Of a DNA stretch of 64,000 nucleotides, positions 41,142 to 54,418 are shown one piece after another. Below the pieces are notes generated by a model. The model was given only the letters and a program-made list of their open reading frames with translations. It did no database searches and was not told the origin of the DNA. The first letter of the stretch is position 1; every line of letters starts with the position of its first letter. The DNA lies in assembly GCF_024679095.1 (NCBI RefSeq), contig NC_066522.1, forward strand, positions 14,182,753 to 14,246,752. The letters run 5' to 3'. This DNA comes from Eriocheir sinensis. Its lineage: Eukaryota > Arthropoda > Malacostraca > Decapoda > Varunidae. Both the position numbers and the translations under genes were made by a program.

Positions 41142-44100
41142 ATCAAAGCAGAGATTTTATGACATTCATTTTTCCAGTAAGTTACTAGTTAAACAGTTCA
41201 AATGCAGGTTGGCTTTTCAATAAATATCTGGAATGAATATTTCTTCCACTGAAAGTTTTAACCAGTGCGCTTTTGTATGGCCATTTCTGTCCAAACGTGT
41301 TTAATGTCACTGGGTCAGTACGGCCAGTATTGTCCAACGTGCATGACCCCAAATTTGAGTAAATTGGAGACCATGGTGACATATGGCAATCGGATGGTCA
41401 CTCCATGACCAGTAGACAGCAGGGGCATCAGGCCTGGATGCCAGCTGTCAAAAATGGGCATTTAGTAACCAAAAATACCCATATGATTTTTGAGTGCCCC
41501 AAAAATACTAGCAGTTGCATGGGTATGACAAGAACATGTTAATGCTCACCCCATGCTATTTTGCTACCCTCATATTCATTCCATATTTAGCTGTTTCTCA
41601 ACGACTCTTGGTCAAGTTAGCCAAAGTGGGCGGGTTAATAAAAGTGTCCTGTTTGAAGTGCACAAAAAATAACATCAGTTCACTGCACTTCAGGATGAAA
41701 ACTTAATGAAAGGCATTAACATGTTCATAGCATTGTCATATTTAAAGATTTATACTATCCATAAGTGTAGGTATTTGCTCTTAATGATGGTGCTTATGTC
41801 AAAAGTAGGAAAGGATTATTTTCTTACCCATGAGTACTCATTCATTGTACCTACTCTTAAATTTTGCTCAACTGAAAAGTTTTATGTAACTTATGATTTT
41901 CAGTTATTCAAATTTTACACAAACTTTATTGGTATACAAACGTATTGTGTTTTATGGTAGCACTTGGTGTGGTCCAGAATCACACAACATTTATATTGAT
42001 GTGGGATTTCAGCATGAAAGTTTTCACCTAAGGAGAAGCACATACAAAAATCCTGTATTATAGAAAGTTATTAAATTTATATCCAAGGAGACTAGAGCTC
42101 CGCTGGTGTGCCACAATCTCCTTCATTTTGATTTTGATTACCTATCTTATAGTAATGAAAAAGTAGTGTAATGAATCTTTGTATAATGTATGCTCCTTTT
42201 CAATGTGATTTTCAATGTCTTCCACTCCATTATTTAATGTCTTCTTTTCTTTATGAACTAATACATTTTTTCTTACTCAGTACAGTTGAGGAACTGAGAT
42301 ATCTTTCAAAGACAAGCTTATTGGAGATTGTTTGTACACCATTATTATCTGACTGCCAGTTGTATTTCTCAACTGTTGCCACACCTATATGGTTGAGAGG
42401 ATGAAGATTGATGAAATTAAAGTTAAAGAAAAAAATGGATGGGTAGGTAGTGACTTGACTGAAAAGTGCTGGCCAAGTCTTCATGGACTGAGTGATTTTG
42501 TTCTGACTGATGTTGTCATTGTTATCTGTCCTTTCAGGGGGGTCATTCACAAGTCATTCCTTTGGAGCACATACTTGTTTTTGTTTGTCTGTCAATAATG
42601 ACATATATCCCTCATCTCGATGTATGTAATTGATTGATTGAAGGAAAGAAGTTTGTAGTGGTCAGTTATGAAATTATTTGTTATAATGAAAATCATGAAA
42701 AAATATCTTCCAGCATTATTCTAATTTCAGTATATTCATAATAGAGAAAATTTAAATTAATCTCTTGCATTACCTTTGTTAAACTCATTGACATCATAGA
42801 GTAAGAGGCAGTGGGTTTTGATGACTTGCACACACATAGTGAGTGCATTGTATATAATGAAAAGAACCTTGTTCTTTTTTATAAGAAAATAAATCATTGC
42901 TTACTATATCCCGCACAGTTGTTTAAAGGAAATGTATTTGATTCACAGTTAAACTGTGTAAATTTATTATAGAGGTGCAGCATGTAGTATTAGAAGTATT
43001 TTTGTATTTATCTATGTAGTAATAGGAGGAGAGTAACAATAAGTAATATAAATTTACTCAGATTTTTTAAATTCTAGTGTATCCTCATGACATGTGACAA
43101 AATACATCATGATATTCATTTGATTATTTTTGTAATTTTATTTATTGAAGCCTATAATTACCCATAAGCAACTTAATGACCTGCTCAAGTTCTTACTCTC
43201 TGCTTGATTTCTTGTGGTAACATTAAAAAAATCTTCCCTGCAGTTTTCTAAAAGAAGGGGATTAGACTATGTTTAACTATATATCACTGCTAAGTATTTA
43301 TTGTGGTAAACAAAACATTTTTCAACTAACATGGTTAATTTATTATCTTATCAAGTTATAGTCCTAAGTCCACCACTTGCATTACACTGATGCTCATATG
43401 TACTCACAATGTACAAACAATCCACGTATTCACAACACACACAGCCAGAAATAGCAAACGTATCATACCACCACTGACGCATACAATCACAGTAGGTATA
43501 TACATACATACTTGTAGTCAGGAGATACATTTCTGATTGTATAATACCTGTGCATGCATGTTTGGTTGAATGAATGTTCATGATGAACTTTTGGAATATA
43601 CCTACACCAAATATCCAGAATTTCGGCTTTTCCGGCCCCTGTGAATCCCCACGCTTGGCAGTTACAGGGGATTTAACTGTATTATGTTAATCAGTACATT
43701 ATATCATTATTCCTTGCTCTATTTCTGCTTCTTGCCTGCTTAGCCCATTATTGGCTTCTCCACCTCAAATGATACACAGAAATGGTTACCTCCTAATATT
43801 CACCTCCTTGAGTGGCCCTTGTTGATCTCCAGCCAACCACACAGATGGAAACTGTTGAGAAATATTGACAATGCAGCCATTGAAAGCATAAATGAGAGAA
43901 AATGCTTTGGTACCAAGATGACATTGGTGTAATGAATATAAACATCTCAAGACATGTCAGAGAACCTGCAAGTGATACTCCCCTGCATTCCATTGATCCA
44001 TTAGCCATGTAACATTGTGCAACGTTACACAATGGAGCTAACGAGTTGCGTCAAGATTGCGGCCTTAGCCAAACAGCCCTAGTTGTTGTGCAGAGGTGTT

Positions 44101-44581
44101 GTTCAGGTGGGGCAACAGTGTTAATGAACAAGGGAGTCATTGTACTTATCTAAGTGTTGTCAGTCATTTCTGTTGTATCTTTTTACCTTCTACGAATGTT
44201 CCGTTCAAATGTGATTGCTGTTTCTGGTAAGTGATCACCAGTAAGAGCTGCCGAGGGAATATTGTGAGGGACCTGTTGTTGTTAGTAGCCATTTTTGTTG
44301 CACTCAGTTGATTCACCGTTCAGTTTGGCTAACCCCCCCACCTGCATGGAGTTGCATGGCCAACAAGTCAACCAAATGTGCCCCTGATGTCTGTGTGACA
44401 GAGTAGAATGAAATATTCCAGTGCCATGACTGGCTGCCACTTCAGCCAGTCTATATTGAGGAAAAAGTGTAGTGATGGCCCATTGTAATTCTTATTTGCA
44501 ATGAACTATAGGTTAACAGGAAAGGTTAAACATATGGTTGGGTGGGGAGGCATATCCCAAAATTTATTGTTGTAAAAATAG
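41142..44581. other. Convergent intergenic region, no gene recognised
   Basis: About 3.4 kb between the 3' ends of BET1L and the coiled-coil gene. AT-rich, without microsatellites longer than about 20 bp. No exon or transposon with visible ends. Confidence 0.4.
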
Positions 44582-44587
44582 TTTATT
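44582..44587 (-). terminator. Poly(A) signal AATAAA of the coiled-coil gene
   Basis: AATAAA on the minus strand in TTAATAAACTA, 74 bases after the predicted stop. A second AATAAA follows at about 44566-44571. Their presence supports the terminal exon. Confidence 0.65.
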
Positions 44588-44660
44588 AATTTCAGTAAGG
44601 AAAAACTTAGTCTAATATTCTCACATCCTTAAGTGTAGCACAAGTACCATTCATGTCCAC

Positions 44661-47600
44661 TTAGAGCTGGGCTTTTTTCTTCTCTTCCCATAGAGATGCC
44701 TTGTCCCGGGTGTTCCCTACACGAAGCTTCTGTAAAGCAACAACAAAAGTGAACAGTGATTCCAGTAAGGAAAACACTTATCATATAATATTTCTTGATA
44801 ATTATTATCAGTACATTGATAATTAGGAAACTTATTTTCAAGGGAAAACTATATGTACTATCCACTAAGTAAGCATGTGAAATGAAGTAGCCACTAAGTT
44901 TTAATCCACATAATCAAATGTCACTGAAATTTGGAAAGGAAAGTCTCAGTTTTCAGTTTTCAGACAGCGTAAAAGCTCAAAAGGATGGAAACTTGTTTCC
45001 TTGCTTTTAGTTCACTCCTGGAATATGTTGGTTTTTATTCTGTGGTCACTTAAGACCATCCTTAAGTTGTATACCAATACTACATGATGCCAGTGACAAA
45101 ATCTGTCCTTCCTCTTTCCCAGAGAAAATCTGAAACCTATTTGTGTATTTTTTCATTTGTTCATATGTGCAAGACCCATGATGCTGCTGACAAATCTGTC
45201 GGATATGTAAATCTGTTTTAAACTGTGGTGGCTGAGTTCCCTTTTTCCATGCTTGCATTGACCATATTACCATCCCTCCCCTCATCCAGTGTAAAACTTT
45301 ACTGAAATTGCAATTGAAGCAAGGGTGGTGCACAGCATGTAAGGCTTTATGTACATGCTGTTCATCGATCGCTTACGATGTAAGTGATAACTTTTGGAAA
45401 AGTGCAATAACGCAATAAAAAAATCCTGCCCTGACCTTTAGTCAGATGGCCTGGGTTTGATCCCCAGCACTCAGTGGTGTTCATTATAGGGTAAGTAATC
45501 ACCTTTGCAGTCAATAAAAATGGCACAGTATAAAACCAAGACCTTGCATTCATCACTTCAGTGTACTGACACCCAGCAGTTAGATTGAGAAATGGTACAG
45601 CTTAGCTCCATTTTCTCCAACTGACTGTTGTGCTGACATGTCACATCCTGCTGCAAAACACACTTAAATGTCAGTTGTCACTCCACTTATAAACATTATC
45701 CATTCTAAAATTTTGATGGACAGTTACAGTTGCTTACAGGTAAATTTGATACACAGTGTTAACCTCCAGGGTACATAACTGGTAGATTCATTCTCTGAAA
45801 GATTTCAGTTTGGCCTGCATAGCCATATTGACATACTGTGCCCTTTATTAGTTATGTAAGTCAGAATTTCTTGACACCCCACTGCAAATAAAGATGACAG
45901 TAACTGACTGGATATTCTTGTACATAATTAATTTAGGATTGACACACACAGGTCAGTGTCTTCCATGACATCATACTACTTTAGGTTACCATTCAAGAAA
46001 AAGCAGTTTCTGAAAGAAACACCATTCCAATGGCTTCTGAATACACACAATGTTTTGGCCTCTTTTGTCAGCAACACTTGCACATGGTTTCAACGCTGAG
46101 GCATGGTGGAGAGCTATTTTTGGATGGGTCATTTGGCTGCAGTGCGCTCTGTGGGGGTGCTAGAACAACAGGCACTGGCATGTTGACAGGAGGACCACAT
46201 GGCTATTGGGTTACTGGGTGTGCTGCGATCTCAGCTGCCAGCATGTTTACTCACTGAGGCATCACCTGTTTTGTTTTTTTGACACGTGAATGATTTGTAT
46301 GTAACTTGTAAAGTAGTGCCGAGAGAAGTATTTTAGTTTTACCTTCAAAGTATGTTCCTTCATTATTTTTTTATTAATTGGGTATCACAGCACTTCTTAG
46401 TCGCTCTTCTGTCCGCCCTTTCGTAAAATTCTTTCCCCATTCATTCAAAACTTTTTTTTCCATATTTGAGTCTTCTCTCACCACAGTTAGAGGACTAATC
46501 TGGTTGCATGATTCTTTCATACAGTAAGTGTAGTAATGTTTGGTATGATTATATTAGGTACCCATTACTGTACATATGAAGCGTGTTCATACTCTGCTTT
46601 ATTTGAATCATGATGTGAATATTTTCTTAATGTTAAATTATACTATTTTTTTAAGAAATGTGCTGTCTTAAGTTCTTAAGAAGCTTAAATTCTATGCGTG
46701 TAATTTGACTAACAGTTTTATTTTGCAACCCATTGGTGGCTCAGTTAATGTATTTTGCTTTATTTTCTAAGTTGTAATGTTTTTGCCATTCTTATGTCTC
46801 CTTCAAATTCATTCACCAGTCATGATCACTTTCTGTTTGTTTATTCATGGTCTGTTGATTACTAGGCCTTATGTTACCCTGTAAATGCTTTCTTAGTTAT
46901 TTAGACCGGTATTGCCTTTCTGGTAACCTAGACTATCAGTAATTCTAGAGTGATTCTTGTACCCATATTCGATAGTAGTGATGACGTTAATATGCCTGTG
47001 AGATTGAAATAGAGCTGCTTTTGTGATGGACATTTACATAGCCATAGTAGCTTGAGGCTCACCACAGAGGGGTCCACCCTGAGGGACGCCAGGCGAGGTT
47101 TGTTGCACTCTTGCTGAATTTCGTTGGCATTTCTAGTTAGAGAGCGCACCATCCTCTGGAGCTCCTCTATTTCCTTCTGCAGACTTTGGTTGCTGGCCCT
47201 CCACTGGTCTCTGGCAGAGGGAAATGAAGCTGGTGCATTATTAAAAGATTATTTAGTGTGGTGGTTGTGTCAGGTCAAAATGTTGTTATTGTGTAGTGGA
47301 TTTCAGCTTTTCTGAATTATGAAATTTATGATATGTTTCAATGGATAAACCACTGATGCAACATATAGCACTAACTAGGAATTTGAGCTCCACTGATTGT
47401 TTAGATTTTACAAGAAATTAGCTTTGTATGAGGAAAATCCACATTCATATCAGGAAAGAAAAACAGTGTCATTTCACCGAAGATTCAAATATATAACAAA
47501 CACAACACCAAGCATAAAATATGGGTATCTTGAAATACTGTAATGCCCCTAGGAGAAAGATGTAGCCTAAATATTGTTGTGCTCCACTTGTCTACCCCTC

Positions 47601-50600
47601 ACACAGGCAGACAGGTGCTCTCCCAATTACTTAAACTGGGCTCGCTATGGAAAACACAGTGCTCCCACGAGGCGGACAGCAGACACAAAGACACTCCGGC
47701 GGACACACTCGCACACACCCACAGAGCACACAGCGAGGCACAATTAAATACAGGGCGGACTTTCTTGGGGTTTACTAAGCAATAGAACGTTGTACAATCC
47801 TTATAAGTCCAAGGGGGAGGCAGTCAAGGCACAAATCACAGGCGATTAAGTCCTAAGGCACAGAGCACAGGCGAGCGCGTCCTTTGTCTTCTCTCCGTCT
47901 CCACTCTTCCTCGCCGCATGGCGTCCCTCTCCAGCCCGCCCCCTCAACGGGGCCGCAGGGAACCCTCATTACGTCACGTGGCGCCAATTACAATTTAAAC
48001 TAAGCTAAGCCTTGGCGTAACACTACCCCCCCCTTAAGCGCAGGCGACCCGCCTCGCCAACTTAACAAAACAAATAAAACATAACTGGGGAACTAAACAA
48101 ATCATTCTGTATCAAAATCTGTAAGCCATCCTGGCCTCCTCCTCTCACGTCTTGGTCGTCGCGGTGGAGGTGAGGGCGAGGGAGAGGCAGCGGGCTGGTC
48201 CAGGTCACCAGCAGAGCCGGCCTCCAGGTCGGCGTCTCCACCTGCCTCCTCCTCCACATCATCCGCGACCTCGACGTCCACCGGGTCAAGTTCTGCCCGG
48301 TCCTCCTCGTCACTACTGGGGTAGTCAGGGTCCTCCTCAGCGCCAGTACCCCAGGAGTAACGGCCCGGCCCATGGTAGCGCCAGAGCCGGTCAACGTGGA
48401 CGACAGAGGAGCGTTTGCGGCCCCTCCTGATGCGGTAGGTGACAGCGGACAGGACTGCAATCACCGTGTAGGGCCCCTCCCAGGACTCTGCAGCTTCGGT
48501 GATAACCCTTTCTTCCGGCGAGGGTTATGCAGCCACACTCTGTCACCCACCGCATACTTCACGTCCCGCATGCGGCGATCGTAGTAGTCCTTCATCGCCT
48601 GGCCTGCCACTCTGAGCTTGCCGCGCACCTGGTGATGGACCTCGACCAGGTTCTCCTGCAGCGCGGCAGCGAAGCCAGAGGTGACAGTCGGCAGGCCCAC
48701 GTCCGGCGGCCGCCCGTCGCCAGATCCACGGGGAGTCTGAGCTCGCGGCCAAACATAAGACGTGCGGGTGTATAGTCAGTGGCCTCGTGCACAGCGGACC
48801 GGTACGCCATCAGCATTGCGGGCAACTTGACGTCCCAGTCCTCCTGGTTTGCCCCGCAATACTTGGCCAACTGCTGTGCGAGTGTCCGGTTGAACCGCTC
48901 CACCATCCCGTCCGACTGCGGGTGGAGTGGCGTCGTTCGGGTCTTCCGCACTCCCAGCAAGTCGCAGCACTCACGGAACACACGGGACTCGAACTCACGG
49001 CCCTGGTCTGAGTGCAGTTCTGACGGCACACCGAACCGGGTGAAGCACTCGTTTACTAGGACACTCGCCACTGTTTCAGCCTCGTGGTTCGGGAGCGCAT
49101 ACGCCTCAGGCCACTTCGTGAAGTAGTCCATCATGACGCATACGAAACGATTGCCCCGGGGCGTCATGGGCAGCGGGCCAGCAATATCTACAGCAACCCG
49201 CTCCATTGGCGCCCCCACGCTGTACAACTGAAGCGGAGCCCGATTCCGGCGTGTGGGGCCCTTTTTCGCACTACAAACGTCACAGGCCCGACACCACTCG
49301 GAAACGTCGTTCCGCATACCGACCCAGTAGAAGCGCTGGCGGAGACGTTTAAGGTCTTTTCTCGCCCAAGTGGCCACTAGTAACACCGGCGTGCAACTCC
49401 CGTAACACCTCAGCACGCTTTGCACGGGTACCACCACTACCCAGGCGTCTCTGCCCACTCCGCCTAACACCTCCCAGCGCTTTACTAGCACTCCCCACCG
49501 GTCCAACCGCAGCGTCTCCCACTGGTCGACGAGGCATTTAGTGGCAGGACTCTCCGCCGACACTTCCTCCCACCGGGGTCGCTCCCCGCTGGCCCTGAGC
49601 CAACGCACTACAGGAGCAAGAGCGGGGTCTGCGCTCTGTGCCTCACGCCACCGGTCGTTGCCTTCAGTGGCGTTGGCAGGCACTGTTAAGCGTCGGCAAA
49701 CAGGGTCAGGGTCCCGACGCGCCTGGTGTGAGTAGCTTGCCTCACACGGGCTCTGACTCACGGCGTCAGGTCCTTCAGGGACGGAATGTGAGCTACCTGC
49801 CTCACACGGGCGTCGAGTCACAGGGTCGGGGTCCTTGCTAGCACAGTGAGAGCAACCTGCCTCACACGGGCGCCGGCTCAAACTATCGGCGTTGCTGTGC
49901 ACACGACCCGGGCGGTGAACAATCCGGTAGTTGAACTGCTCGAGCCTTCCCAACCACCTCGCCAGCTGACCCTCCGGCGCCTTCAGTGTTTTCAACCACT
50001 GCAGGGCAGCGTGGTCGGTCCGGACGGTGAACTCAGCGCCGTAGAGGTACGGCTGGAAGTGCTCGAGACTTTTTACTACTGCCAGCAGCTCCTTCCTGGT
50101 CACGCAGTAGTTGCGTTCAGGCCTACTGAACTTGGCGCTGTAGTAGGCCACCACGTGCTCCCTTCCATCCTTCACCTGCGACAAGACAGCCCGATGCCCT
50201 CCGCACTGGCGTCGGTGTCAAGCAGGTAAGGGAGCTTCGGGTTGGGGTACGGCAGGACCGGCGCCTCCACTAGGGCCCTCTTCAGGCCGTCGAACGCAGC
50301 CTGGCACGCCTCGTCCCACTCGAAAGGCACTCCTTTACGAGTGAGGCGGTGTAGCGCCGCGATGGTGGCGAAGTCCTGCACGAAGCGACGGTAGTAGGTG
50401 CACAGACCCAAGTAGCTCCTGACCTCAGCTACGTTAGTGGGCCGAGGCCAGTCTGCTACTGCTGCCACTTTCTGCGGGTCTGTGCGCACGCCGTCCTTGC
50501 TGACGACATGCCCCAGGAACGGCACCTCGTACTGGAAGAGGGAGCACTTCTTGGGGCTGAGCTTGAGGTTAGCCTTCCTCAGGCGTTGCAGGACCTCCTC

Positions 50601-53600
50601 CAGCCTCCCCAGCTCCTCCTCGAAGGTGCCTCCGTAGACGATGACGTCGTCGAGGTAGATGAGGGCCGTCCTCCACTGCAGGCCGTCCAGCACCCGCTCC
50701 ATCAGACGTTCAAAACAGCCAGGGGCGTTGCAGAGGCCGAAGGGCATGACATTAAACTGCCACAAGCCCTGCCCGAAGGAAAAGGCTGTCTTCGGCTTGT
50801 CCTCTTCGGCCATCTCCACCTGGTGGTAGCCCGACTTCAGGTCGAGCGTGGAGAACCACCTCGCCCCTACCAGCGCGTCCAAGGTGTCGTCGATCCTCGG
50901 CAGGGGGTAGGAATCCTTCACAGTCACGTCATTCAGTGCCCGGTAGTCCACACAGAAGCGTTGTGTGCCGTCCTTCTTTTTAACCAGGACTACCGCTGAA
51001 GACCACGGACTGTCGGACTTCTCGATCACCCCCTGATTTGCCAGGTCGTTGACGGTGCGCTGCATCTCCTCTCGTCGGGCAGGTGCGATACGTCGAGGGG
51101 GACACTTGATGGGCGCGCTGGTTCCAGTGTTGATGCTGTGTTTCACCAGCGACGTGCGGCCCAAGTCCAAGTCGCCCCGGCTGAACACGTCTGAGTACTG
51201 CGTCAAGGTGTGGCGCACCCTCTCCGCCTGCGTCAGGTTAGCGGAGCCCCTGAGCGCCAGGTCTTCAAGGAAGTCAGGCAGCACTCCCTCCGCAGGCGTA
51301 GACGCACTCTTCGACGGCTGTTCAGTTCGCTCCACCTCTTCACATGTGCCTAGTCTGGCACCAGCGGGTCGCCGAGCCTCGTCAGAGAAGTTAGCAACGA
51401 GTACTGTCACTAACTCCTCCCCGCTCCACGAGGCTCCTCCCGACTGCCACACCGTCAGTCAGGTGCAGGTTTTCTGAGGGTTCTACTATGCCTTCCGCGT
51501 CGTGCATCACCCTCGACAGTCGACACTGGACTCGTCGCTCCGTCCTGGGGGCAAGGTGCAGTCGCTCGGCCGTCACTACCTCGGCACAACCGACTTCCGG
51601 AAGCCAGGGCACCTCTTGTCCGTGCACCCTCATCCGCTTCCGTCCAAAGTCGATACATGCGCCAGTCTGCACCAGGTAGTCAAAACCGAGCAAGCCCTCT
51701 TCATCCAGGTCGGCGGCGTACACTGGCAGCCGCTCTTCTGCGCCGCCCACGCCGACACGAGCCACTACAGGCCCCTGGAGTGCCACGCAATGCCCCGTCA
51801 CGCCGCACAATCTCTGCGGGGCGTCTGGGAGCCGCTCAGCGTCCAGCAACTCGGGGCGCACCAGGGTCTTTTCAGCCCCGGTGTCGACTGTCAGGCGGCA
51901 AGACTTACCGTCTACGTTGCCTCCACCTGCACCGAACTAGTGGTATGGCGGCATCTTACACAAGTGGGGCGTGTCGACCTTGGCAGGCTGGGTAGTCGCC
52001 CCTTGTCCATCCCGCTGCTGTTTCCCGCCTGCGCCACTTGCTTCGGCTTGGGGCAGGCGCTGGAGCGGATCAGACTTGCCGCAGTCCTTGCAGCAAGTCT
52101 GGAAGCCCCAGACTTCGGCCGGTCGAGGAACGCGTCTTTCGCTCCCTCGGACACCGGTCGCGTCTGTGGCCCTTCTCACCGCAGCCCCAACGGCCACCAA
52201 ACTCGGGGCTCGTCTCCCTCGACGCCGCCTTACGCTCGAACTTCGCCTTCCGGCCTCGCACGTCGTTCCGAGGCTTGGCGTAGTCAGCGAGGCGGCTTGA
52301 CGTCTTGAGAAACGCCTCGAACTCCATGGCCCTCGCCAAAGCCACCTGCAGGTCACCAGGGTGGGCTTGCTTTACGTAGATCTGCAGCTGGTGGTCCTGC
52401 AGAGCATCTACGAAGGCGTCACGGGCGAGGACGGTCGTCATGTCTTCACCAGCAGCCGGATAAGCCCGCCTCACAAGGGCCTCCACATCTTGCGCCAGTT
52501 GTGACAGCGTTTCGCCCTTCTGCCTCGCCCTCTTCTTCAGCTGAGCCCTGTACACCTCAGCCTGGTGACTGTGCCCAAAGCGGCGCTGCAAGGCTTCCGA
52601 CAGGCTGGTAAAGGAAGCTTGCTTGGTGGCTGGAAGGTGGCTGAGAATCTCGAGTGCCGGGCCCCGCAGCGCCGTTGCCAGCTGCAGCGCCTTTTCTTCC
52701 TCAGTCCACCCTTGAGCTGTTGCGAGCATGACGAACTGAGCAACGTAGGCCTCCCAAGCTACCTTGCCGTCATACTCAGCCGGCTTACGCCTGCGGTGGT
52801 CGTGGGAAGGAAACGAACGAGCAGGGTAGAAGGCAGGCACTCGGGGCAAGAAAGGAGGCAGGGTAGGGTTTAGGTGAGGAGGCGAGGGTGGCGGGCTGTT
52901 TGGCAACAGTGGCGGGGCCGCCGCTCGCCCTGCCGCAGCCCACGCCAGCCGCTGAACCCCGACTGTGACCCTGGCCGGACACGCCAGGCCCGGAGGCTCA
53001 GAGAATGCACTGCGTGGCCTCAGCGAGGCTTGACACTGCCCCCAATCACACAAAGGCTCACTCTGCACTTCCTCTGGGGCAGCACACACGGCAGCCTGCC
53101 TCGCCTCAAACCTTACCTCCCGCACCTCACCTCTCAGTGCCTCTAGGCCCCTCTGTAGCTCACCCCGGACCTCCTCGCAGGCCTGATCGGTATACTGCCG
53201 TGCCTCCTGCCGCACAGAAGCCAAACTTGCTTGTAGTGCCTCCTCAAGCCTGCTGGCCTGTGCCTCGGAGCGCTCGGCCTGCTCACGGGCCTGCTCCTCA
53301 AGCCTGCTGGCCTGTGCCTCGGAGCGCTCGGCCTGCTCACGGGCCTGCTCCTCAAGCCTGCTGGCCTGTGCCTCGGAGCGCTCGGCCTGCTCACGGGCCT
53401 GCTCCTCAAGCCTGCTGGCCTGTGCCTCGGAGCGCTCGGCCTGCTCACGGGCCTGCTCCTCAAGCCTGCTGGCCTGTGCCTGGCCAGCCTGCTCACGGGC
53501 CAGCTGGTCTGTGCGTGCGGCCTGCTGTGCCTGCTTTTGACCTTGAAGCGTTATTTCTTGCCTCAAGCCAGCCAACATTGAGGCAATTAACTCCAGCTGG

Positions 53601-54418
53601 CCAGGCTTAGCGTCTTCATCAGCCTCAAGGTCACCACTACCCCCACCACTCGCTCCGCCAGCCGCACCGTGCTCGCCGAGCTCCATTGTGCCCGAGGCGT
53701 CACTCTTTGTCTGCCCGTCCACTCACAGCACAATTTCCATCCCACTCCTGACACCACTGTTGTGCTCCACTTGTCTACCCCTCACACAGGCAGACAGGTG
53801 CTCTCCCAATTACTTAAACTGGGCTCGCTATGGAAAACACAGTGCTCCCACGAGGCGGACAGCAGACACAAAGACACTCCGGCGGACACACTCGCACACA
53901 CCCACAGAGCACACAGCGAGGCACAATTAAATACAGGGCGGACTTTCTTGGGGTTTACTAAGCAATAGAACGTTGTACAATCCTTATAAGTCCAAGGGGG
54001 AGGCAGTCAAGGCACAAATCACAGGCGATTAAGTCCTAAGGCACAGAGCACAGGCGAGCGCGTCCTTTGTCTTCTCTCCGTCTCCACTCTTCCTCGCCGC
54101 ATGGCGTCCCTCTCCAGCCCGCCCCCTCAACGGGGCCGCAGGGAACCCTCATTACGTCACGTGGCGCCAATTACAATTTAAACTAAGCTAAGCCTTGGCG
54201 TAACAATATATATTATTATAATTTTATCCTTGCATAGCTACATGTCTCATCTTTGCATTAATTACACGTCTTACTCATTTGAATGATTCTGTTCTATTCA
54301 GTGTTTGAAGTGCAGCAAAATCTCAGCTTCGTTCTCAGAAAATTTAATACCCAGTCACTCATGAGTCGTAAGGCTGGACACGAGACGCTCATAGACGATG
54401 GGAATAAAATTGTTATCA

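Larger units (their letters stand above)
47575..54205 (-). mobile_element. Ty3/gypsy-type LTR retrotransposon, full length
   Basis: A 6631-base element reading on the minus strand: 5' LTR 53758-54205, tRNA-Leu-type primer site, gag, protease, reverse transcriptase, RNase H, integrase, polypurine tract, 3' LTR 47575-48022. The domain order PR-RT-RH-INT is that of Ty3/gypsy. Both LTRs are 448 bp, start TGTT and end AACA, and look identical over their full length. The 4-bp flank ATAT is present on both sides (47571-47574 and 54206-54209), consistent with a target-site duplication. No env-like frame lies between integrase and the 3' LTR. The element sits in intron 1 of the coiled-coil gene, in the same orientation. 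The coding region is broken by several single-base frame changes (see findings). Confidence 0.95.

Noticed and set aside
46030..46257. Coding-like segment on either strand near 46.1 kb (plus frame of 75 codons; minus frame with PVPVVLAPPQSALQP)
   Set aside because: It could be an extra exon of the coiled-coil gene, but the acceptor lacks a pyrimidine tract and exon 2 joins exon 3 in phase without it.
48023..48101. Search for an env-like gene between integrase and the 3' LTR
   Set aside because: Only about 80 bases separate the pol stop from the LTR; there is no room for an envelope gene.
53005..53610. 201-codon plus-strand frame with repeated CWPVPRSARPAHGPAPQA
   Set aside because: Antisense shadow of the 54-bp repeats in gag.
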